Shown piece by piece: positions 1 to 6,384 of a stretch of DNA of 15,029 nucleotides. Positions within the stretch are counted from its first letter, which is position 1. Each line of letters opens with the position of its first letter. Both the position numbers and the translations under genes were made by a program. Location: positions 1-15,029 of the forward strand of contig CAJUFM010000070.1 of assembly GCA_910585745.1 (NCBI GenBank). The letters are read 5' to 3'. The notes beneath the pieces are model-generated. The model saw only the letters and a list, made by a program, of their open reading frames with translations. It searched no databases and was not told the origin of the DNA. Source of the stretch: an uncultured Eubacterium sp. GTDB taxonomy: Bacteria; Bacillota; Clostridia; Lachnospirales; Lachnospiraceae.

Positions 1-43
1 AACTAAAAAATCCTTGAAAAATAAGGAAATAACACTTGACTAA
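1..43 (+). CDS. possible 3' end of an upstream gene
   Basis: The frame starting at base 2 is open from the window edge and ends at TAA 41-43, giving the tail TKKSLKNKEITLD. The lysine-rich end and the ribosome binding site that starts directly after the stop (AGGGAGGTGA, 46-55) fit the end of the preceding operon gene. The other two forward frames have stops inside this stretch. Only 13 residues are visible, so no family can be named and the call is tentative. Confidence 0.3.
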   Translation, partial: TKKSLKNKEITLD

Positions 44-59
44 ATAGGGAGGTGAGAGA

Positions 60-219
60 ATGGACAGATTTTTTAAAAATCTATGTGCAGAGGCCACAAT
101 TGAAAAAAGCGTTCTTTTCAATTGATAGCAGAATACGAAAAGAACGCTTTGTCAAAAACTCTATTGAATTATATCACAATGAAAAAAAATGTGCAAACAG
201 ATTGGAGGAATATACATGA
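60..219 (+). pseudogene. small basic protein gene, apparently frameshifted
   Basis: ATG at 60 follows a strong ribosome binding site (46-55), but its frame stops at 123-125 after 21 codons. The +1 frame, open from 40, runs through to TGA 217-219 and overlaps the ATG of the next gene as ATGA, the usual sign of translational coupling. The two frames meet in the homopolymer run T6A5 at 69-79. Removing one base there would give one 52-residue protein beginning MDRFLKIYVQRPQLKKAFF and ending CANRLEEYT. It is rich in Lys and Arg and has no signal peptide. I do not recognise the family. It may be a broken gene, a phase-variable gene, a programmed frameshift or a sequencing error. GTG 52 and TTG 100 are alternative in-frame starts but have poor ribosome binding sites. 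Confidence 0.5.
106..150. other. 14-bp perfect inverted repeat inside the small gene
   Basis: AAAGCGTTCTTTTC at 106-119 is perfectly complementary to GAAAAGAACGCTTT at 137-150, with a 17-base loop. On the + strand the stem is followed by only three T, all within the arm. On the - strand the arm ends in six T, so it resembles a terminator more for leftward transcription. It lies in the region that would be left without ribosomes if translation from ATG 60 stops at 125, so it could act as an attenuator ahead of the secreted-protein gene. That role is inference. Confidence 0.5.
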
Positions 220-605
220 AATATTTAAAGAAGATTAGTGCGTTGGCATTAGCTGCTGCGCTTTCGCTCACAGTACTTGGATCAGGAACAGATGCTTCTG
301 CATTTACAAAAACGAAAAATGGCCTGACATTAAAAGGAGAAAGTTCGATCGCAAAGACAAAAGGATCTGCCTGGGGTTCGGTTAGCCCTAAGTCTTATCT
401 TAGTATCGCATCCTTTTATAAGTATAAAAACAAATCTGGAGAAATAAAGACAGTACCGACAGATTTGACGGGTGCAGGAGATTCCGCAGGTGCTTCCTGG
501 AGTTATACTCTGGCTTCTGGCTGTGTGTCAAAGCGCATTGATACTAGATGGACTGGTATATACAATAATCGTTCAGTAATACAAGAAGAGACGATAACAT
601 ATTAA
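216..605 (+). CDS. small Sec-secreted protein of unknown function
   Basis: A 129-residue protein. ATG 216 is preferred over ATG 189 because GGAGG at 204-208 sits 7 bases upstream and the start overlaps the preceding stop as ATGA. Residues 1-29 form a clear signal peptide (MKYLKKISAL start, hydrophobic core, cleavage after ASA). The mature part of about 100 residues is rich in Ser, Thr, Gly, Tyr and Trp, with alternating polar and aromatic residues that suggest beta structure. It has one cysteine (C103) and ends in ETITY. There is no double-glycine leader and no LPXTG anchor, so it should be released through Sec. It is followed after 21 bases by lipoprotein genes and an ABC transporter. A bacteriocin-like role similar to the lactococcin 972 family is possible from size, export route and neighbours, but I cannot confirm sequence homology. 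Confidence 0.8.
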   Translation: MKYLKKISALALAAALSLTVLGSGTDASAFTKTKNGLTLKGESSIAKTKGSAWGSVSPKSYLSIASFYKYKNKSGEIKTVPTDLTGAGDSAGASWSYTLASGCVSKRIDTRWTGIYNNRSVIQEETITY

Positions 606-626
606 TGGATAAAGGCGGGTGATGAT

Positions 627-2171
627 ATGACATGTAAAGATTCGTACGTAATGCGCAGTTGCTTGCTTGTCTTATCTTTGGTTCTTATGATGTCTCTGAC
701 AGCATGTTCAAATGATGACAAGGATATACATAATGTGTCTGTATCTTCGCCGGCAGCTGCAGCGGATTCTGATGATGAGAGTCCGCTGCAGCTTGTGTGG
801 CTGACAGTTGATTATTGGGCAGAGGATAAAATGACGGGAGAACGCCTGAAGGCGGCTAATGCGAGGATCCGTGAACTGGGTTATGATTTTGAAGTTTCCT
901 TTCAGGGGATTAGTGATGAGACATATGAAACATACCAGAAAGGCATAGAGGAGGTTAAGAAAAATAAGCAAGGGGATCTCATGTGGACGGGGCTGGGTGA
1001 CGGCGATGCTCCGGAGAAGGAAGGTACATACTATCGCCAGATTCAGCTTGGGAACTTGAAACCTTTGGATAAGTGGATGAAGACAGATCTGGGAAGAACT
1101 TTAAAGGATCAGTATTCACCGCTTGAATGGAAGAGAGTCACCTATAAAAATCATATTTATGGTGTTCGTAATATGAAAGAACAAGGAGTATTTACATGCC
1201 TGATCTTAACTGGTGACCAGATAAATAGTAGCGGTTTGAATGGAAAAACTGATCTGTCAGTCCGGGAATTGTATCAATGGCTGGAAGAATATAGAAAGAA
1301 CCCGGAACATAAATTTTATCTTGACTGGAATTATATGAACGATTATAATACAAGCTTTTCTGAATTAGGATATATAAAGTTGTGTGACGGGATTTATATG
1401 ACACCAGAGGGAACGGTTGAAAATGTATGGGAAAACGAAGATATCTGTCAGCTGTGGATGTGCTTTACCAGCATGAAAAAGGCAGGGCAGCTGGTTTGCG
1501 ACGACAGTGATGGATTAGATCAGACATATCAAGGGAAATATACGGCGGCATTAATTAACATGACAGGGGAAAATATGGATGGCTCTTATTTGTATCAGCC
1601 AGATGGTGCAAAAGTTCCCGTCGAAAGCCACACAGTTGCTGTTCCTTTTCTAAATAAGATTGAAAATGATGTACATGGGGTAACTTCCTGGAGTGAGTAT
1701 CCCGATGAAGCAATGCAGCTGCTGACATTAGTAAATACAGATAAAGAACTTGCGAATCTTCTCTATTTTGGATTGGAGGGTAAGGATTATCAGCTGAAGG
1801 ATGGAGTAGCATATACAGAAAAATTCCCAGATACCTATTGCCCGGCAAATCCTAAAATCACATATTTTAATCAATATGAGGCAAATGGCTCTGGAGAGAA
1901 GGAAGCCTACTATAAAAAGGTAAACGAAAGATACCAGCTCTCCCCTGCGGATGGATTTGTGCCGAATTTGAAGAAAGCAGGCGCCAGAGATGAATTGCTG
2001 AAAGAAGTTGAAAGTTTTTATAAAACATTGCTCGAAGGTAATGATGATCCGAAAAAATCGATTCAAAAGTTTCAGAAGAAATTAAAAAATCAGAAATACG
2101 AAAGTGTATTAAAGAATGTTCAGAGACAGTATGATAATTGGAAGAAACGGAGGGCAAAAAGTGAGGGTTAA
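627..2171 (+). CDS. lipoprotein, family 1 extracellular solute-binding-like
   Basis: A 514-residue lipoprotein: a hydrophobic segment at residues 12-26 ends in lipobox LTAC with C27 as the lipidated cysteine, so it should be anchored on the outer face of the membrane. The order of elements fits a large family 1 solute-binding protein: a beta strand (PLQLVWLTVDYW), a helix, a GDLMWTG strand, a PLDKWM segment, and a late segment near LVNTDKELANLLYFGLEGKDY. That segment resembles the end of LipO/YtcQ-like binding proteins with a DUF3502-type C-terminus. The last 80 residues are highly charged and probably helical. No importer permease lies nearby: the two ABC genes that follow are exporter type. 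It may therefore be a sensor or accessory to the exporter rather than a nutrient importer subunit. It overlaps the next gene by 11 bases. Confidence 0.8.
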   Translation: MTCKDSYVMRSCLLVLSLVLMMSLTACSNDDKDIHNVSVSSPAAAADSDDESPLQLVWLTVDYWAEDKMTGERLKAANARIRELGYDFEVSFQGISDETYETYQKGIEEVKKNKQGDLMWTGLGDGDAPEKEGTYYRQIQLGNLKPLDKWMKTDLGRTLKDQYSPLEWKRVTYKNHIYGVRNMKEQGVFTCLILTGDQINSSGLNGKTDLSVRELYQWLEEYRKNPEHKFYLDWNYMNDYNTSFSELGYIKLCDGIYMTPEGTVENVWENEDICQLWMCFTSMKKAGQLVCDDSDGLDQTYQGKYTAALINMTGENMDGSYLYQPDGAKVPVESHTVAVPFLNKIENDVHGVTSWSEYPDEAMQLLTLVNTDKELANLLYFGLEGKDYQLKDGVAYTEKFPDTYCPANPKITYFNQYEANGSGEKEAYYKKVNERYQLSPADGFVPNLKKAGARDELLKEVESFYKTLLEGNDDPKKSIQKFQKKLKNQKYESVLKNVQRQYDNWKKRRAKSEG

Positions 2172-3300
2172 AACAATAGCTGTGGGACTGATAATGTTAC
2201 TTTTATTGACTGGCTGCCAGAATGATAATAGTAATTCTAATTCTCAGATGACGCTGGAAAGTTTCCGAAGCAGAGGGGGCGAATCCATGAGCCGCCGGAT
2301 AAGTGTATATGTGGGAGAAGATAATTTGCTGCATATGTATGATTCTGGACAAAGCGATACAATTGTGTTATGCAACAAAGCGGACTGCAGCCATGAGCCA
2401 TATGACGAGCGTGACAATCCGGATCCCACGTGTAATGCAGCATTAAATAAAGAATTGTTCTCCTGCTGTGTTCCTGTTATCTCTGGTGATTACCTCTATC
2501 TGTTTGGACAAGAGAACATGTCCCGGGGAGTGGTGTATAGAGAAAATTTAGACGGAACCGGAAGAACCCGGGTTTTTACCATGGATTATCAGGTGGGGAT
2601 GGGAAATTCCGTATATGTGACAAATAATATCGTATATGCCGAGGCAGGTATTCCCATCATTACTGAGGATAATCTGGGAGGAGCAGGGACAAACAGCAGC
2701 TATGATATGTTGCTGCGGATTGATCTGCAGTCTGGAGAGACAAAAGAAATCTCTCCAATCAGCAAGGAGAAGTTTCAAAGCATAGATTTGTTGGAAAGAA
2801 AGGGAGATCAGCTTTATTATTCCTTTTCTTACCGGACATTATCGGAAGGTGATGATGATTACAGCACTGCACCAGAGCATTATTCGATTTATTGCTATGA
2901 TCTGAAGACAAATAAACAGACACAATTATTTACAGAAGACGAATTAGAAGGCCTGACTCCGGTTGGAATGACAGAAAGTTCCTTATGCACTTTTAGTAAA
3001 GACACAGGTGAGGCATTTGAAATATCTATGAAAGATAAAAGCAGGAAAAGCATATACCAGCCGCCAGAGCATAATGCGATATATTTTATGTATAATAACC
3101 GATGGATCATAGGGGATATGGATAAAGAAGAATTTTCTTATTTAGAGGGGAAAGAGCTGAAGGTACTGGAAGATATTGTGAGTTTCTCAAATACATTTGG
3201 TAATTATGCAGAATTTTATAAGAAAGATGGTACCTGTCAGGCAGTATATGGGAGCTCACTTTTTACAGAAGAAAAGGAAATTATTTTGGAGAGGAAGTGA
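2161..3300 (+). CDS. lipoprotein with Cys/His motif, beta-propeller-like
   Basis: GTG 2161 is chosen because GGAGGG (2149-2154) lies 6 bases upstream and it places the signal peptide at the N-terminus. The frame is open further upstream to ATG 2116, but that would put 15 polar residues before the signal. The product has 379 residues with lipobox LTGC (lipidated C19). Residues 71-93 hold a motif with C71, C76, H78 and C91 followed by NA, the CNKxxCxH...CNA pattern I associate with Firmicutes lipoproteins of the DUF5050/propeller type. A CC pair follows at 102-103. The rest shows repeated short strand patterns (GDYLYLFG, GDQLYYSF, NNRWIIGD) like propeller blades. Function is unknown. It lies between the solute-binding lipoprotein and the ABC ATPase and is probably translated together with both. 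Confidence 0.78.
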   Translation: MRVKTIAVGLIMLLLLTGCQNDNSNSNSQMTLESFRSRGGESMSRRISVYVGEDNLLHMYDSGQSDTIVLCNKADCSHEPYDERDNPDPTCNAALNKELFSCCVPVISGDYLYLFGQENMSRGVVYRENLDGTGRTRVFTMDYQVGMGNSVYVTNNIVYAEAGIPIITEDNLGGAGTNSSYDMLLRIDLQSGETKEISPISKEKFQSIDLLERKGDQLYYSFSYRTLSEGDDDYSTAPEHYSIYCYDLKTNKQTQLFTEDELEGLTPVGMTESSLCTFSKDTGEAFEISMKDKSRKSIYQPPEHNAIYFMYNNRWIIGDMDKEEFSYLEGKELKVLEDIVSFSNTFGNYAEFYKKDGTCQAVYGSSLFTEEKEIILERK

Positions 3301-3304
3301 GGAA

Positions 3305-4183
3305 TTGGAACTTGAATGTAGAAACTTGCGGAAGACCTTTGGGAATTTAGTGGCGATAGAGAGAATAAATTATAACTTTACGCCAGGAGTATATGGGTTA
3401 CTCGGACCGAACGGGGCGGGAAAATCCACATGGATGAAACTGCTGACTGCTAGTTTGGGACCTACGGAGGGAGAGATTATTTGTGATGGGGATCCTGTCA
3501 CAAATAAGTCATATGATTATGTGGGAAAGATAGCTTATGTTCCGCAGAATCAGAACCTGTTCCCTTATTTTACAGGTTACAGATTCTTATATTACATGGC
3601 CGCTTTAAAAGGAGTAAAAAGAGAATTGGCAGACAGGCAGATTCCAGCTCTCCTGCAGCGCGTCAATATGCAGGAAATAGGAAAGAGGAAGATCCGTACA
3701 TATTCTGGCGGGATGAAACAGCGGCTGTTGATCGCACAGGCATTTTTAGGAGATCCAGAGATAATTTATATGGATGAGCCGACAGCAGGGCTGGACCCTA
3801 AGGAGCGCATCCGGATCCGAAACTTAATTTCCGAGATGTCTATTGGAAAGATAATATTGATTGCAACGCATGTGGTGCCAGACGTAGAATATATTTCCAA
3901 AGAAATCTTATTGATGAAAAAAGGAAAGATTATCCGAAGTGGTACTCCCGAGTCACTGGAAGATGAGATTAATGGTTTTGTGTATGAGAGGGAAGTAAAG
4001 CCAGAGGAATTAAATACATTTACCAATACATATTTAATTTCTGGAATCCGGAAGGAGGGAAACAGCATTTGGGTTCGTTATATAAATCAGTCACAGGATG
4101 ATAGGGATAGTTTGGTTCCGCCGACGTTAGATGATGTTTATCTGCATCATTTCCGGGAGGAGGAGTTCAATGATTCGAAATGA
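3305..4183 (+). CDS. ABC transporter ATP-binding protein, exporter type
   Basis: A 292-residue nucleotide-binding subunit from TTG 3305, four bases after the preceding stop, with GGAGAGG and GTGAGG just upstream. The longer open frame to ATG 3197 lies inside the lipoprotein gene and adds residues with no family match. Motifs in order are Walker A GPNGAGKST (34-42), Q-loop VPQNQ (79-83), signature YSGGMKQR (133-140), Walker B IIYMDEP (153-159), D-loop GLD (162-164) and the switch histidine in IATHV (H189). The layout is that of CcmA/ABC-2 ATPases, which energise export or bacteriocin immunity. The C-terminal 90 residues (EREVKPEELNTF onward) form a regulatory tail common in this group. The stop overlaps the permease start by 14 bases, so they surely form one transporter. 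Confidence 0.93.
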   Translation: MELECRNLRKTFGNLVAIERINYNFTPGVYGLLGPNGAGKSTWMKLLTASLGPTEGEIICDGDPVTNKSYDYVGKIAYVPQNQNLFPYFTGYRFLYYMAALKGVKRELADRQIPALLQRVNMQEIGKRKIRTYSGGMKQRLLIAQAFLGDPEIIYMDEPTAGLDPKERIRIRNLISEMSIGKIILIATHVVPDVEYISKEILLMKKGKIIRSGTPESLEDEINGFVYEREVKPEELNTFTNTYLISGIRKEGNSIWVRYINQSQDDRDSLVPPTLDDVYLHHFREEEFNDSK

Positions 4184-6206
4184 AGCAGGCAAACTAATAA
4201 GAAATCCTTATTTATTGGGACTGTTTATAGTTTGTATCATATTAAATACATTTATTTTATTGTATGGAAATAGGGATGGTTATCCAGCTGGTAAATATAG
4301 AGGGCTGTGGAATGATTTTTTGTCTGGTGACCAGAATCTTTCTCACGAAATAGAACTTATAGAAGATAGGGTGCAAAAAAGCAGAGACAGTGAAATGAGG
4401 ACACAGGAAGAACTTTACACACGGTTTCTGCAGGAATTAAAAGGAATAGAGGGTTATGGGGAGTATCGTCAGAGTATACTTGACAATGCAAAAAAGATGA
4501 TGCTATTTTCATCCTTTTCCCAGGATAACTTTGCAAAGAAAAATGTAGAAAAGACAGCAGAACATTTTAAAGAGATGAAGCCGGTTGAGGTCGTAGCTGC
4601 ACCTTCGCTTGGAGTAGAAAAAGTTTTCTCTCCGATTACAGCAGTGTTAGAACTGGTATTTTTAATGTACCTGGGATATTTGTTGTTTATTAAGGAAAAT
4701 GAAAATGGGATTCAAAAGCTGCTCTATGTAACCCGTTATGGAAAACAACGTCTTTTTGTGGCAAAAACAGCTGCGCATATAATGGGAATGGTTGTTACAA
4801 CTCTGGTTATGTATGGTGTTAATTTTGTGATTATAGGACTGCAGTATGGTTTAGGAGATCTGGACCGGAGTATTCAATCTGTTCTGGAATACCGCTCATG
4901 TGGCAGTATAATGTCTGTGGGTGAGTTTCTGATTTTTGGAATGACATTAATATTGTATTTGTTTTCTGCATTGACTGTTGTGATTGATTTTATCTGCTTA
5001 TGGGGAAAGCGTACTATTTTTAGCATACTCTTGTTGTTCTTTATTGGGACTGCAGATATACTGCTGTTTCTAAAGATTCCGATCAACTCTGCCCTGGGCT
5101 GTCTGAAGTATATAAATCCCGCGTTTTGTTTAAATGTTGGTGAAGTGGTTGGAAAGTATGTAAATGTAAATATTTTTGGAATTCCTGTCTCTTATCTGAT
5201 CGTAGTTTTAGTTTTTTATGCCACTGTTTTGGGAATTTGTTTTAGTTTTGCACTGGTACGGTTCTGCCAGTCACCACTGGAGGAAAGAAGAGGAATCACG
5301 TTAGCAAGAAAGTTGAAAAGAAATTGTGTACCCCGGTATCATATGTCTTTATTCCGCTATGAGTTGTTTAAAGTGAGAAAAGGCGGGCATGTTTTTATCG
5401 TGTTGTTCTTTTTCATGATATTATCAGTGCTGATTTCTTATCAGGATCGTTTGATCTTTGAGGATGAGGATGAATATTATTATTATTCCTATATGGAACG
5501 GCTTTCGGGGGAAAGAACAGCGGAAAAAAGTTCTTATATTGAGGAAGAAGAGCAGCGGTTTCAAAATATAAAAAAGAAACAGGAAGAGCTGGCCAGGGAG
5601 GGAAAAACAGACGCATTAATTATATTGGGGGAATCCATGCGTCCATATCAGGGATTTCAGAGAGCAAGGGAAAGAGAAGAATATCTTGAAGAAAACGAAC
5701 TGGTTGCCTTCGTGTATGAAGGTGGTTATTTAAAACTTGCAGATTTGAAAGAAAATACAAATAACCGGATGCTGGTTATGTTAGGAATGATGCTTCTGAC
5801 ATTTGCGTTGTGTGGTGTGTTTTCACTGGATAGGGAAAACGGCCAACAGATGCTTTTGCAGACAACCCGCTTTGGTAAAAAATATATGTTTCGTAAAAAG
5901 CTGCTTGTAGCGGCTCTTATATGTTTACTGTCTTTTGTAATAGTATATTTTCCCCAGTTATATATATTTCATCGTCTTTATGGCTTTGAAGGAATCCGAG
6001 AACAGATTGGATGTATTCAGTTAAAAAGCTGGCTTGGTGATGGGTGTCCAATCTGGGGCTGGCTGCTTTATCAATACAGTATGCGTTTACTTATGATGGC
6101 GGTATATGGCGTAGTTGTTCTATTTGTTTCTTACAAGTTAAAAAGTGTATTTACAACGGTGACAGGAATGGGATTGTTCTTATTGCTTATTTATGTAATC
6201 TGTTAA
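4170..6206 (+). CDS. large ABC-2 type permease
   Basis: A 678-residue membrane protein. ATG 4170 has GGGAGGAGG 6 bases upstream, so the longer frame from 4131 is not used. About 11 membrane segments are visible, near residues 14-33, 152-176, 201-225, 253-278, 282-301, 340-362, 407-425, 534-553, 578-600, 640-657 and 660-678. Two long charged loops (about 35-150 and 427-530) each follow the first segment of a half, so the protein is an internal duplication of an ABC-2 permease half. The second half stops right after its fifth segment (LLLIYVIC) and lacks the sixth one seen in the first half. Size and layout recall the roughly 700-residue integral membrane proteins of lactococcin-972-type loci, but no close family is recognised. 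The substrate is unknown, and the secreted protein encoded upstream is a candidate partner. Confidence 0.85.
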   Translation: MIRNEAGKLIRNPYLLGLFIVCIILNTFILLYGNRDGYPAGKYRGLWNDFLSGDQNLSHEIELIEDRVQKSRDSEMRTQEELYTRFLQELKGIEGYGEYRQSILDNAKKMMLFSSFSQDNFAKKNVEKTAEHFKEMKPVEVVAAPSLGVEKVFSPITAVLELVFLMYLGYLLFIKENENGIQKLLYVTRYGKQRLFVAKTAAHIMGMVVTTLVMYGVNFVIIGLQYGLGDLDRSIQSVLEYRSCGSIMSVGEFLIFGMTLILYLFSALTVVIDFICLWGKRTIFSILLLFFIGTADILLFLKIPINSALGCLKYINPAFCLNVGEVVGKYVNVNIFGIPVSYLIVVLVFYATVLGICFSFALVRFCQSPLEERRGITLARKLKRNCVPRYHMSLFRYELFKVRKGGHVFIVLFFFMILSVLISYQDRLIFEDEDEYYYYSYMERLSGERTAEKSSYIEEEEQRFQNIKKKQEELAREGKTDALIILGESMRPYQGFQRAREREEYLEENELVAFVYEGGYLKLADLKENTNNRMLVMLGMMLLTFALCGVFSLDRENGQQMLLQTTRFGKKYMFRKKLLVAALICLLSFVIVYFPQLYIFHRLYGFEGIREQIGCIQLKSWLGDGCPIWGWLLYQYSMRLLMMAVYGVVVLFVSYKLKSVFTTVTGMGLFLLLIYVIC

Positions 6207-6280
6207 TCTGTCTGTTAGCTTCTTTATGAGATCTGGCTGAGGACGATAGGGGGTATTCTTTATGGATATACATAGGGAAC

Positions 6281-6298
6281 TTGTCGAATTTTGTCGAA
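6281..6298 (+). promoter_or_regulatory. tandem Spo0A boxes ahead of cas3
   Basis: TTGTCGAA occurs at 6281-6288 and again at 6291-6298, exactly 10 bp apart and in the same orientation. The second copy sits in TTTGTCGAAAA (6290-6300), a perfect match to the known 0A-box consensus. Tandem boxes one helical turn apart are the arrangement bound by a Spo0A dimer at promoters such as abrB. They overlap the -35 area of a promoter whose -10 would be TATAAT at 6310-6315. This could mean activation or repression by phosphorylated Spo0A. Binding itself is inferred. Confidence 0.55.
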
Positions 6299-6309
6299 AA
6301 AATGTGCTT

Positions 6310-6336
6310 TATAATATACAGAAATTGTGTTATATT
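6310..6336 (+). promoter_or_regulatory. candidate -10 elements of the cas operon promoter
   Basis: TATAAT at 6310-6315 is a perfect -10 hexamer with no good -35 at 17 bp, but TTGTCG at 6281-6286 lies 23 bp upstream, inside the first Spo0A box. Long spacing of this kind is known at Spo0A-activated sigma-A promoters such as spoIIG. A second candidate is the extended -10 TGTTATATT at 6328-6336. Either would leave a 5' leader of about 45-65 bases before cas3. The rest of the 178-base gap (6207-6384) holds no gene and no clear terminator after the permease, so read-through from the upstream operon is possible. Confidence 0.4.
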
Positions 6337-6384
6337 TTAAGGGAATATTTGGTATGCACAACAAGTTGAGGAGAAGGAAAATAA

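Noticed and set aside
189..215. Upstream ATG adding MCKQIGGIY to the secreted protein
   Set aside because: It would place polar residues before a good signal peptide, and the GGAGG ribosome binding site fits ATG 216.
3197..3304. N-terminal extension of the ABC ATPase from ATG 3197
   Set aside because: It lies inside the lipoprotein gene in another frame and matches nothing in ABC ATPases; the family N-terminus begins at TTG 3305.
6044..6229. 61-codon + frame at the permease end, considered as a frameshifted last membrane segment
   Set aside because: The permease frame reads as a good membrane segment up to its stop, and the alternative frame adds only a few codons beyond it.
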